Below are positions 1-11,626 of a DNA stretch of 64,000 nt, in pieces. The translations under genes and the position numbers were made by a program. Each line of letters starts with the position of its first letter. Positions within the stretch are counted from its first letter, which is position 1. Under the pieces are notes generated by a model. That model ran no database searches. It was not told the DNA's origin and saw only the letters and a program-made list of their open reading frames with translations. Source of the stretch: Gracilariopsis chorda (lineage: Eukaryota; Rhodophyta; Florideophyceae; Gracilariales; Gracilariaceae); assembly GCA_003194525.1 (NCBI GenBank), contig NBIV01000191.1:90912-154911 (forward strand). Reading direction: 5' to 3'.

Positions 1-834
1 CTTGCTCCGCCTCACAGACAGAGTCAGTACGTTGCACTCAACGAGTGGTGGAGGTTTCAAGAATCCTGCCAGGTTTGCTACCTTGAGCTCTCGCTGGCAG
101 TCACGTACCTCGGTTCTTTCCTGATTCCAAATCCCCGGCCAGGACTTTGATCGATAATTGTAACCGAGTGGGCTGCATCGAACCACGTGTGCGGGTCGCT
201 ATTCGCAACCTGGACCTGAGTGTCCCCCTTGGTGGTATTGCCCACAATGACCAAGTACTCCAATTACTTTGCCTTATTGACAGTATTGACTATAGCGAGG
301 TCTCGCTGGAACAGATCAGTCGACGTGACGGCGGCGGTGACGGTACCAGTGGTCTGGGTCTTGGTAGAGACACCGCACTTGCGAGGGGTTTCATCTACTT
401 CGATCTCTGGGAGTTCCAGGAGATTTCCTCGGAAGAGGAACGGGAACTCTGCTACGCCCCGCGGCACGTGCCGGAATACCAATCTATTGGGTACGTCGAA
501 TCGGACGATTACTACTGCGCGTATAGCAGAGATAACCCGATGGTCGATAGCGAACCCGAAGAGCTGCGGGATATGGAACTATATGCTTCCGACATGGTCG
601 TAGACGAATCCCCGAGGGGCTGCCTCCGGTTCCCAGTACTCCGACGGCGAGTCTCTGGCCTTCACTCTCCAGTGCGGGTACGTTCAATGAAAACGATTTC
701 ATTGATCGCTTCCTACAGGGAGCGGGTTTAAGCGCTACCGAGTTTCGGGTGACGTCACTGCGATGGGGGATGTCTTGGCTTACAGGCTTGCGGATGGTCA
801 CGCTCCGGACGATGGGGAGGAGTCGAACCTGTAA
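1..834 (+). pseudogene. Antisense ORF (aORF) of element C, 3' part, degenerate
   Basis: This runs opposite to the gag-pol of its element and matches the antisense ORF of element B (B positions about 34288-35192). Shared blocks include PRVRxAIRNLDL, FIYFDLWEFQEISSEE, APRHVPE and VESDDYYCAY, followed by an acidic tail and a final block with DVLAYRLADGHAPDDGEE before a stop at about 832-834. At least one stop and several frame changes break it, and the N-terminal two thirds lie outside the window. I recognise no known domain. That amino-acid similarity survives although both copies are decayed suggests the ORF was once a protein gene. Its position between pol and the 3' LTR, on the opposite strand, is the same in B and D. 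Confidence 0.75.
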
Positions 835-1019
835 TCCAGTATCCTGGTCTCTTTCCCAGGCTTAGACAGTAATATAGCTCAGCATAACACAGGATCGCGA
901 GGCTCCTGAGAAAATGTTCCTGTTTAAAACGGCATTCTATCCTTCATTCTCGTCCGTGACGGAGTCCATGCGAAAGGGGGTGTACTACGTTTTCTTACCT
1001 CCCCTGAATTCGCGGCGTT

Positions 1020-4000
1020 TTTATCCAACTTGGGCGTTGCAAAGCGTAGCTGGGTTTGCGGTACCCGGGCTGCGATGATATTCGAATACCTTCGAACGGT
1101 GGAGGTGTTCGATGGGTTCCATGGTGTCCCCGCCTGGGTCATATACGGACCAATGGAAGTGGTATCTTAGAATACCTTCCTGATCCCAGGTGTGCTCGAT
1201 GATTCGGTCAGTCACAGACTCTTTTCTGTATACTTGCCTGCTTGCCGTGTTATGGTGACCTTGCTTGTCAGGGGTTGCCCATGAGACAAGATATTTTCCC
1301 TTGAGGGTGCGTCAGGGTGGTACGTGCCGGCTCCGCTCGGAATAAGTGGCGTAGAGTGCGGAATAATATCAGTCAAGGGGTGGCTTCTTGGAACGGTTGC
1401 CGCGTACCGCGTTTATTATGTTTACCGCTAGTTTGCGGGGTTCCTCGGTCCCTGGTTGACGGTAGTCCGGTCGAACTGTGAGCTGGCGGGCATCTTGCCA
1501 CTTTGGCGGGGTTTTGGAGGCCATTTCCTCGTAGGGATTTCCGCATGGTGCGGTGATTGGTGCTGGGCGCACAATCTCCGTACGTTAACATGGCTCCCAG
1601 GACCTGTGGTTCTGAACCGCCTTCTTGCGTTCCGCCTCCCTTGGCGTGGGCCTTACACTGTCCGCTTGCGCCATGCACTGCTGTGCTGGCACCCGGTATC
1701 CGGCGGTTACTTCCGGTTCTTTGATGTGTTGCATCAAACTCCCTGACGGGGCGTGTACAGCTGGCGCCGTGTACACCCTGTCTGGGGACTTTGGCGGTAA
1801 TTGAGTTGTAATGTCTTCCTCACGAGGTGCATCATCCAGGACGACCAGTTTAACGCTGGCGACGACGGCGGATTTTCCGAGACGATCCGTATATGAGTGC
1901 GAATGCGCAGAGACTTCAGCGTTTAGATTTCCGAAGTTGGGACCACATTCTCGTTATGAAAGGTTCTCTAGTCTGGGGCTGTAGAGCCAAGGACTTGAGT
2001 TGAAATATGTGCATTCCTGCCTTCCTCCCTCGACAGGGTCTTTTCGTTTTCCAGAGTTGCTGGTTTTCCCACGCGTGCGTTGCCCACTACCAGCGGTGTG
2101 AATGGTGCTCATGAATCCGTTTTTGTGGGATATTCCATCGACGACGGTTCTGCGATTACACCCTAGTGAGTGGTCTGCGAAACGATACCACTACCCGGAT
2201 TCAGGGAATTGCCCTGGTTCAGCCGTAGAGACTGCGATGTCGGTCCACTCTCCCGTACTATACGGTGTAACTGCGTCGTTCCCGAACCCTTTGTGGGCGA
2301 TTGCGATGCATCATCGACTTCCCGTGTTCCACGGCTCAAATCCTGTTTCGACCGTAATAAATTTCCATTGTAGCGATAAGTCCCCTCCCCCTACTTAAAC
2401 GGAGCAAGAGGAGTAGAAGTAGTATATCCCGCATGGCGGGTGTAAATGCGCGCCAAAGGGGCGGTAGTTTTTTCGAAGTAGAGAAAGGTCCGTTTGTACC
2501 TGAACGATCCGGCACAGCTGGAGGTTCCGACAAAGCTGTTTATTCTGAAATGCCCAGAGTATGCTGTCGTAGAGCAGTCAGTCTATTTAGTCTGCGGGTT
2601 TCTGGTGTTGCTGAGTCCGTCGAGACAGGTTTTTTGTATCCAGGACGAACTCAGACGAGGGAAGAGGGGCAGGTACAGCACGACCGTGGGGAAGTCTGCT
2701 CGTATACCTCGCCAATTTCCACTACGACAGTGCCATAGTTAACGGATAGCCTTTTAAAATGTTCATCTGCCACAGGCGAGAGCTTTTAAAGCTTCTTAGG
2801 TTTTGGGTTATAATATTACTTACGTATAAAGACATTGGCCTTGGCTCTTATGCATGGAGCATTATCTCGTAAACTAGTTTCAAAATCACGCTTGTCCACG
2901 GCTTGGGCGCCGTCCATAGACTCTCGCGCTGCGGGGACCAGTTCAGGAAGCCATTACTCCCATTTCTGGTGGTAACGACCCACAGATGAGAAATTGTTCA
3001 AGGTGGCTTGTAATTCTAACGCCACAGGCGGGTGTGACCGATATAGAACCAATTCGAACTGTGATAATCCGGTAGTGCGGTGAAAGTGCGTATTGTACGC
3101 AAAATTTAAAGCATCTGCATACAACGCCCAAGTCATTGTGTGATCAGCAACATAAGAACAGGGAGAGGCCAATAACGTCCAGTTGAACCCTTCGACTTGT
3201 CCATTTCATTGGGGATGGTAAGTATTCGTGAAGAAGTTCTTCACGTTCAGGATTGGAAAAACATCCTGGAACAACTTGGACGCGAGCTGCCGTCCGTTAT
3301 CGGAGAGCACCTCCGCAGGAGGACCAAAAAAATTTTCCAGTGCGTTATTAGAGCCTGGGCCACCGTGAAAACGGTTATCCTCCGAAGAGATACAGTCCGA
3401 ACAAGCTCTGCAAAGCGATGGGTGATCACAACTAAGAGCTTGTTGCCTCTCTTTGTAGTGAGCAGAGGTCCGAGAATATCGATTGCGATAAATTCGAGTG
3501 GCGCCCTAGCAGAGAATATCTTCATTTTCTTCGCGTTACTGTTGAGCTTCACCCGGTTCTTCGAGCATTCGGTACAAAACTGCAGAGTTGCATAGCAATC
3601 AAACGCCATGGCGGGCCAGTAAAAGCCATTGGCAGGATGAGGTAGAGCTTTCTCCCACCTACAAGACAACTAAGCTTCGCATAGTGCGAGAGATGTAACA
3701 ACCGTGACTGCAGAGAATGGGGTACCACAATCTGTGGAAGAGCTTCGAGCAACCGAACAAGGCAGCTTTTATGGTTCACCTCGAACGGGAGGTCTTCACC
3801 AGCGTGTAAACGGGCACAAATCCTCATACAGAAGGGGTCACCGAATAGTTCTAAGACCAATTCCTCCAGTGAAACCTGTACAAAAATATCTGGTAAGGGT
3901 TTCAGAGGGGTCTTGTGGGATGCAAGTAAGTTATGAAAGTCACCACCTTTATCCCAGTCTTCTAGCCATTCCTCGAACTTCCACTCCAGTTCATCTGGTT

Positions 4001-7000
4001 CTTCAGCCATGTCGTAGAACACTACGTTCTTAGGCCAACTGGGGTAGTGGTCTACTAGGAGGTAGTAGCGGCAGAGAGCCAGCCACTGGGATGACAATCC
4101 ACTGAGGCGACTAGTGATGCGGGCATCAACTGGCAGCGAGGCGCAATGGGCGGGCGCTATCTCAAGTCTTTACAGGTCGGGAGAACGGTGGCGATGGCTT
4201 GGAGGCCTTAAAGTCCTACTGGCTGCATATGGCTGCATAAAGACGGTGAGGGTGCTTGCCATTATTCTTCGGAGATTGGTGGCACTCGAGCCAACGTATA
4301 TAGCTGACGAGGCGCTCTGACCTCCTGAAACTATGTTAACAATTATATAAAATTAGCTGCATAATAAAACCAATGGCCACAGTGCCTTGGCACTTGCACT
4401 ATCCTCTCGTATCTCCTGCATAGGCTCCCAGGTTGGCCACGTGGAATATCTCGTCCAGCAATGTTCTGACCTCTGTCAACCTAGCCCCATGGTTACCACT
4501 TCACTTGCCTGATGGTCATTCTCCTACAAGCCATAAAGAATGAACTGTCATCATTTTCTGTTGTAAGTGCTTCCTTGTTTCTTGGAAAGTTGCGACAGAG
4601 CGTGTATTTGGGTGTTGAGCGCACCCTTTTAATTTATGACTTGGAATTCATAATCTGCAAGGCAGAGTCTCCAGCGCATAAGGCGGCCCGTGGGAGCAGA
4701 TATGTTCATTACCCACCTCAACGAAGAATGATCTATATATACGGTAAAATGAACTCCCAAAAGGTAGGGGCGTAGGGTGGAAAGCACCCAGACGAAGGCA
4801 AGACACTCTTTCTCAGGTACGGATTAATTCTGCTTGTGTACATTCAGCGAGGATGACGAGTAACCAACTGGCCTTCGGTCCCCGTTTGGGGTGGCTTGGG
4901 GAACAGCAAACCAACTTGGTAGTCGCTCTAGTCCGTGTTCATGGAGTACGGGAGTCTCAGTTTCGGTAAGGATAAGATAGATGCTGATGTGAAAGCCTTC
5001 TTTAAAGAGTTAACGGCTTCCGATTGTTCAGGCCTGAATCTTCCCAAATTATGGCGATTTCTTTTGCATAAAAACGCTTTCCAGAATGCTGCGATATCCG
5101 AAAAGTTCAGGATGAACCGTCAATAGACGTTAAATAGACCCAAGAAGGAGCAGGTTTTCGTTTCAATGCGGGGACCCTTGGTATCAACAAGGTGTTTGAC
5201 TCGAGCCTTCTCCATCATTAACCGTTCCGGGCGGATGATATGTCCCAATTACTTAACTTTATCGGTGAAAAACTAGCACTTCCTCAACTTGAGGGTTATG
5301 CCCGCATCGCGGAGCAAGGTCAAAACGTCCCTGAAATGAGTGAGATGGTCGTCCAAATTATTAGGGAAGATGATATTATCATCCAGGTAGACCAGGCAGC
5401 TCCGCCCCTTGAAGCGGTTGAGTAGAATATCTATTGAACGCTGAAAGATAGCGGCAGCGTTGGTCAAAACAAACGGCATCCACTCGAAGCGGTACAACCC
5501 TGCTTTGCAGGTGAATACGGTCTTTTCGCGATCCTTCTGTCTACCAGGGACCTGCAAATAAACCCAATTGGCGCCCAAAGCCGTAAGTAGGGTAGCCTCT
5601 CCAAGGGAGTCGATTCAATCGTCCATACGAGAGATGGGATATGTTTCCCTAACGTTTACTGCATTTGGCTGCCGGTAGCCGACACAGAACGTCCAGGTTT
5701 TGTCGGCCTTTAACGCCAGTACAAGTAGGTATGCCCAGGGTGATTGAGCGGGCTCTATCAGACCAGCGTGGAGCATTCGGTCCACATGTGTCTGCTCCTA
5801 TTTTCGAGCTTTGGGTGCTGGCCTGTAAGTGGATACTGCTATCGGACGTGCACTCGGTAACAGATCTATCCGGTGCTCCATAGGAATAATCTCGCAGAGT
5901 AGGCCATCCCAAATTGTGGTAAGTTTCCGTAGCATTGTACAGAGCTTGTCGCGGTGTGACTCCTACATATAGCCGAGGTGTATATCGTCGAGTGCTTTTA
6001 TGAGGTGCCCTCGGTTAGAACTTGCTGTCAAATTGTCCTGTGATACAGGGTTTGCCGTCGGGTCCGAGTCATTCGGGGTGTTCGACGTTAAAACAACAGT
6101 TTCCTCCCCCTCCTTTGACGATAGTTCGTTGGTGATGGGGGTGGCCTCCTCAGAAGAGGCGGCGATTCCAAGAACGTCGGCGGTCATTATCTTCGTCGGG
6201 AGCATCCCAAGGGGGTGTGGAGAGATGCTTCCAAATACTGGGTTCTTTACTAGATACTGGGAGTGTTGGCCAAGATTTGGCAACTTCTATCCAAAAAAGG
6301 AGCATCCGGGGTAACGTGAACAAGTACATTCGTCAGCGCGAGCTGGTTTTCTTCATATCACGAGGATAGGGGTTGAATAACCCGAAGACCGTGTTGACAG
6401 CAATTTACTCGCACCCAGATTCCGGACTTAGGCGGTATAGAAACCGAGGCTGCGACTCGAAGTCTGATGGACTCGCACCCCGCGGGCGGTGGTCTCTGTG
6501 CAGCAAGTAGTTGGACTTGCTTCAGCGAAGCACGCTTCAGCGGAGGACGGACGATCAGGACTAACGATCCATAGTCGAGTTCTTCACGCCTAGGGCGGGG
6601 GCCTGATTGCGTCGACAAATCTGTGGCAGTGATCACATCCCAGTATGACTGGAGCGGTCAAAGACCGACAAAGAATGAAGTCGAGCTTCACCACGGAGGC
6701 GACCACCCGCACGACTAATTCGACGGTACCCACCGTTTTAAATGAATTGTTGTTCGCACCTGCGACATCGAGAGCCGTCTTGGAACCGATACGTGACCGC
6801 ACTTGCAGGGGTGCTAATGATTCCAAGATGAAGTTAGAGCCTGAAACTGTGTCCAGGACTGTTGGAAATCCCACCATAAAATTGGTTTCAAGGCCAAGGT
6901 CTGGGTAAATCTTGTAGTTGCCCTTGGCCATGACGAAGACTCTATCTGGGATCCGGGGGTTTCACTCCGTATTCATGGGCGACGTAGCACAGAATTCTGT

Positions 7001-7125
7001 CCAGAGTTCGCGTCTGCAGTTTCTTTCCTCTAAACGAGTTTCACGGGGGAGGAAGGCGGTGGCGATTCGGGCGTCACGAGCCTCCTCTCCAAGGACGTCT
7101 ATCCGAAAGGGGAGACTCCCTCAGC
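1020..7125 (-). pseudogene. pol of element C (protease-RT-RNase H-integrase-chromodomain), degenerate
   Basis: Read in descending coordinates. The protease is near 6590-6931, with a DTV triplet at 6845-6853 where DTG is expected. The RT is near 5150-5950 and retains CLVYLDD and the block ITLKLRKC. RNase H remnants are at about 4534-5000. The integrase zinc-binding and core region is at about 2950-4000 (blocks FYWPAMAFDCYA, RAPLEFIAIDILGPLLTTKRGNK). A long proline-rich linker at about 1240-2900 follows, and the chromodomain is at about 1021-1215 (GDTMEPIEHLHRSKVFEYHR). The linker part holds no other recognisable gene. Many stops and frameshifts make it non-functional. It is interrupted by a solo LTR at 4010-4528, between RNase H and integrase. 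The order matches chromoviruses of the Ty3/gypsy group. Confidence 0.85.
4010..4528 (-). repeat. Solo LTR of the E family inside pol of element C
   Basis: This 519-bp block interrupts the RNase H/integrase region of C and aligns along its whole length with the 5' LTR of element E (29018-29543) in the same orientation. It begins with TG and ends with CA (TGTCGTAG ... CTCCTACA). It is flanked by a perfect 5-bp target duplication AGCCA at 4005-4009 and 4529-4533. No internal retroelement sequence is present, so it is a solo LTR left by LTR-LTR recombination. It shows that the E family was still moving after C had inserted. Confidence 0.8.
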
Positions 7126-7129
7126 TAGT

Positions 7130-9266
7130 TTTACTGAGAGATTCCCACCACAGGCGGCAGTCCAGGATCCTCGACCACCAGAGCTTCACTCTGGGGCCTA
7201 GTTTCTTATCCGCATAACCGGTGGTTGCGTCAGATGTTTTTGCGACTTCCCGATTCGGGCTCATTGAAGCTAGCTGCACAGGCGAGGTATGTGGCAAGGC
7301 ATGCTTGAAGGTTTTAGCACGGAGATACGAAACTATTGGGATGGTAAGTTCTCCTCTGGATTGAGGTCTTTATAATTTGCCACCACTTTGGCCATATACG
7401 TCAGTGAGCAAACACACTGAGAGGATTTATGGCCGTGGTTGTAGCACGGGTGGCAAATCAGAGCCAACATGGTGACGCGCCGGTTAATATGGCGAGCATC
7501 GGAGAAGCGTACCGCAAGGATGGTGTTATTCCACCCAGGCCGTTGATCGAGGGATTGAATGTTCATAAACGCGACTCATGGTCGCTGAAGGCCATTGTTC
7601 CCAACGTAAAATACGGGGTTGTCTTGCACCGTTTCGAAAGTGTCCTGACTTTTTGACGGTAAGTACGTGGTTGGTATATACACACCATCTCTCTGTGCTA
7701 AATGCATGGTATCATATCCCTGGTGGGGTTTTCTATCCGCTAAAAGCGAGGGCGATGAGGAATCACTCTCCAGCACAAACGCCTTGACGGGCTTAGACCG
7801 ATGATTCGGAGTTCTTGCACGAAGGGCTTCCTCTTCCGCTCAAGCGTGTTGAAAAAGCTCGAGGGAGGTGATTATCCCCTTTTACTTGCTGTAAAAAGTG
7901 ACTAAACTCCGGATTAACGGGTCAAGGGCATTGATGAACATCTTGCAAGGGTCCCCTGCGGGGTATGAATTCCCACAATGATAGATGACCTTGTTAAGGC
8001 GCAACGAGTACGGTTTCAGTCTCACCTGAAGCCTGAGAAGTATTTTGCAAAGCGAGGATTGCTCTCTGAATGGCGATATTGGTGACATAATAGCGCAATA
8101 AATATTGAACAGCCTTTGCCAAGCAGATTAATCCTCCCTCTGAGGCACTAGATGATCATCTGACAGAGGTGTACTGGACCTCTGCCACTCCCCTTATGAA
8201 ATACGGTAATGTCAAATAGGCTTGTTCCTCATTCATTCCGAGAATATCTGCTTCCGATACAAAGCAAGAAAGAAAGTCCAACACAATAATTGGTTCTTCT
8301 CCAATAAAACACTGGTTCCGCACTGAGATGTGCATACGTTTTATACACTCGTTCAACTTCCCCGTGCCACGGGGTGTACTTCTTAAAGAGGAATCTTCGA
8401 GCAGAGAGTACCAGTTTGAAATTAATTCCAGATTCAACGGGTTTGTCGGTTTCAATGTCCTTGGGCCAGGGTGTCTTCTCCCCTTGCTGCGGGTCCGAAT
8501 CACACCTTGGATGGCAGATGACCGCTTCCGGCGTAAAGAACGGCCTCCTTTCTCGTCCTCCGAATTGGAGTCCGAGGAACCAGAAACATTTGACCCGTTT
8601 CGGGATGCATCCGATGATGTCGTAGAATCAAAATCCAAGTGATCTCGTTTGTGTTTCCGCTTACAGTGGCGCTTCTTTTTTCCAGCATGGTGGTCGTCGT
8701 GTGAAGCAGCTAGTGCCGCATCATCCGGGGACGGTTTATCCATGAGGAGGAACTGCTCTGACGTCTGCAGACAGGCATGAACTCGATCGAATCGAGAGTC
8801 AACTCCTTCTATGAAGGTGGTGAGTTGCCCCAAACTCTCTAACATACATCTGACATCAGACCGTAAGATACAGAGATCCTCTGCGACCACCTTTGTAGAG
8901 GTGTCCATCACTACCTCACGGAGGGTTTGTAAGTCCCCCACAAGGGTGTCGTCTGCGGTCCACAAAGCGTGCAAATGAGGTTACATGCAATTTCGTGGAG
9001 GGTATCATCACCCGTCAGACGGGGGTCAGGTGCGGCGGCGGCCACAGCCGGAGCTATATAACCACTACCCACAGCTTTCGATAACGCGGTCGAGGTGGAG
9101 TTCTGGGGTTCCTGGGGTGGTTTGGAAGTCCTAGACCAGCCACCCACAGCATGGCTGGATTTAGTCCGAGTCGGGATCCGAGAAACGAACCGAACTTCGG
9201 GACTATCTCCACCATTGTAAGAACGGCTGCCTGTAATCGCAGGATCCGCCTAGGGGAGCTTCTTTG
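7130..9266 (-). pseudogene. gag of element C, degenerate
   Basis: This is homologous to the 724-codon gag of element B. The longest clear stretch (8156-8974) has the coiled-coil-like segment (TFIEGVDSRFDRVHACLQTSEQF), a Lys/Arg-rich then Ser/Asp-rich linker, and the capsid-like block VLDFLSCFVSEADILGMNEE. The position aligned with the B start codon reads ATT instead of ATG. Several frameshifts follow. The 3' end carries the AAAAC-TAG then TCTCCC context that forms the gag-pol frameshift region in A and B. Confidence 0.8.
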
Positions 9267-9394
9267 AAATGAGGGTGAGCCGTTACGACGGGAAACAACG
9301 GAACTTCGGGTAAAACGAACAAAGGTAACAGAAACTTGTAAAAAGGAACCAAACACCAAACCGATTCTAGGTCTTCTAGGTCGGGAAAACACTT

Positions 9395-10191
9395 TGTAGT
9401 CCTATGCCTGGAAGCGGGAGTGCACAGAAAGATGTTTGGAATCTTTCCTCGTTAGAGATGAGCCCAGTTGGGTAAAGCTCTCCCGATAGTGGCACGACTA
9501 TGTCAGGTTGTAAGGCCAAGGCCACCCCTCGCGACTTGCACAAGGAGATTGAGGCAAGAATCAGGTACCCGCAGGAGAGGTGTCGGGGGGTGGTGGTCCT
9601 CTAGAGAGGTGATGGGTCCACGTTAGTGGCACACGCGAAAACGAGCCTTGGATAGCGAGAAAGCACCCCTGTAAGAGAAAAGACAAAGGGGGAGTTGAGT
9701 CACTAGTCTCGTGACAAAGACTAATGGCGGTGCCAGTAAATAACACTTATAAAAGGCAAACACCAAGACAGTTGGAATAACAATCCGAATACTCGGGTCC
9801 TTTAGATAGGAAAGGGTGTTAGACTTTCCGTATGCTACGGTCCTTCCCCCCAAGGAGGAGTAGAGAACACACGAAAGCGGTGAGGTCTAGAGCTGATTTC
9901 CCAGGTTGGGGTCCCTTGTTGAGGAACGTTTACTGGTGCGATTGCAACTCACCGGTGCACTAAGTACTAACTATCCCAGAAATGGGTGTAAAAATAATAA
10001 ATAATGCTAAGCAAGTCACTCCACTTTAGTGATTCATTCCCACTACCGTGGCCAACCGCCAATTGACTCTTCCGTGCCCCACGTGTCAAATCCACTATTA
10101 GTGGTCGTAGTTCATGCAATGACTACATTACCGAAACGTTCGGTAAATTAACCAAGTACTAAGAACCCCTCCCTGATGGCATTGCGCTTCA
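9395..10191 (-). repeat. 5' LTR of element C
   Basis: This 797-bp block aligns with the LTRs of A and B. It starts TGTAGTCCTATGCC and ends GGCATTGCGCTTCA, against TGTGGTGCAATGC and GGCGTTGCACTTCA in B. Just left of it (about 9361-9390) is a damaged primer-binding region related to CTAGGTCGGGAGACCA. The divergence from A and B is large, in line with the decayed coding part. Confidence 0.8.
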
Positions 10192-11035
10192 AAGCTATTC
10201 CGAACAGTGCCACTCCAGCTGGTTTCAGCCACGGTACTCGCAAAGAAATTTATCAACGAATCAGCTCACATGAACTTTCTGCCCGTTAAACTTCGTATGA
10301 AGTAATAAAGAGCAATTTGTTTCGAAGATAGTTGAGAGTTTATACCGCATTCTCTGTGTGTGACACCTACAACTCACACACAAGTGGACAGGTTCAGAGC
10401 TTTAATCGCATATTTCACACCGCTCTTCGGCACGTTTTCAAAAAACACCCTAAGTATTGGAATCTCAGCCAAAATCAACTGCACTACTTTCATAACAAGA
10501 AGGGACGTTCTATCACGAATATGGTTTCATTTCTGCAATTTCTACCTATACAGCTGCCAGGGATACCATTGAGGCTGGAACAAAACGCCAAACTAGATTC
10601 GCCTACAGCGGATCTGTCCCACCCCAAAAGAAAGAAAGATTTAAATCGAGGTGCTGAGTACGTCACAAGAGAATCATAAAGGTCCAGTATCACAGCAAAT
10701 TGAGCCATATATATAACAGAAACCCAATAGTTCCGGTTGGTGGCAGGGTCCACGGGTGTCTAAGACGACCATACAGGACGAAGCGTGAGTACATTAGAGA
10801 GGTTTGAAGAACACAAAAGGTATCTTTAGTGATATCTGGACCATTGGAGATTATCGATCTTGTGGTTCAAACAGTGGTAGTCCGTGGAGACTATAATATG
10901 TATCGAATATTATGCGGTCAAGCAACGGCAGATCCCGATCACGCTCGAGATGGGTCACGGTACACGGTACACGCCACTGCTCCGAGGTCAGGGGATCTTG
11001 GCAGTGCAGTCAATGAAGTGAATGTAGCGTCATGA
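10192..11035 (+). pseudogene. Integrase core and C-terminal remnant of element F
   Basis: Plus-strand frames contain TSGQVQSFNRIFHTALRHVF and KKHPKYWN, which match the third catalytic region of Ty3-type integrases (NGQVERFNR...DHPKxWD). Further on, a block GPLEIIDLVVQTVVVRGD looks like the GPF/Y module. Stops and frame changes are frequent. From 11036 to 11222, before the LTR, I see no further domain. Confidence 0.6.
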
Positions 11036-11222
11036 ACCATCAGAAGTCCAGAAGTAGCGAATATTCCAACTCCCGACTGAGGCAGTGACCAACTCCCCCT
11101 GGCTTTCAATGTAAACACAGCGACTACAACCACATCAGCACTAGGTAGCCACGGAGAGAAATGTTTGCAAACTGGGTCAGTTGTCAGTGCCATGGAACGT
11201 GCTGTGTCACCAGGAAGCCAAA

Positions 11223-11626
11223 TGGAAATTTTAGATATAAATTTAGTATGAAGTGGATAAGTTATGGCAGAACTGATGAAGCTCAGATATACATCAGATA
11301 TCATTTTCATATATTATTGAATCAAACACTTCATGGATGCGACTCTAACGGAAGACGTGGATATATATTCGATATATGTCTGAAGTAATCTGCAGCAGTT
11401 ACTGACACCACCAATTTCAAAATATATTGGACCTATATCAGAAGCATTCCTAATCCCCTCGATCCACTATCAATGACATTCCATACACAAATCTAGTGAA
11501 TACTCAATAACAACCAAATTTTCTTACTACGAAATCTTTCCCATATCAAACCGTTGTACAACTTTTCAAATGCTCATATCCTTATGAGCTATCACTTTTA
11601 TATCCGTAGCATATCATGGATTTCCA
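11223..11626 (+). repeat. Probable 3' LTR of element F
   Basis: This 404-bp block aligns with a 405-bp block at 27304-27708. Both start TGGAAAT and end in TTCCA or TTTCA. It follows an integrase C-terminal remnant in the same orientation, which fits a 3' LTR. The right flank CTAAG would be one half of a target duplication whose partner is outside the window. Confidence 0.55.

Larger units (their letters stand above)
1..10191 (-). mobile_element. Ty3/gypsy LTR retrotransposon C, degenerate, cut by window edge
   Basis: Read on the minus strand, this element runs from a 5' LTR (9395-10191) through gag, protease, reverse transcriptase, RNase H, integrase and chromodomain in descending coordinate order, the Ty3/gypsy (chromovirus) order. 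Its 3' LTR lies left of position 1. Similarity to the better preserved elements A and B is clear along its whole length, but stops and frameshifts occur every few hundred bases, so it is old. It carries the end of the antisense ORF (1-834) seen in B and D. A solo LTR of the E family sits inside pol at 4010-4528. Its right edge directly abuts a plus-strand integrase remnant (F), so C was inserted into F. The left target duplication is outside the window. Confidence 0.9.
10192..11626 (+). mobile_element. 3' end of a plus-strand Ty3/gypsy element F, interrupted by C
   Basis: Only the end of this element is in the window: integrase core and C-terminal region, then a 404-bp LTR-like block at 11223-11626 with TGGAAA ... 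TTTCCA ends. Its left side is cut by element C, so its 5' half must lie beyond the left window edge. To its right, minus-strand integrase of E resumes, so F was inserted into E. The base composition is AT-rich compared with A and B. Confidence 0.6.
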
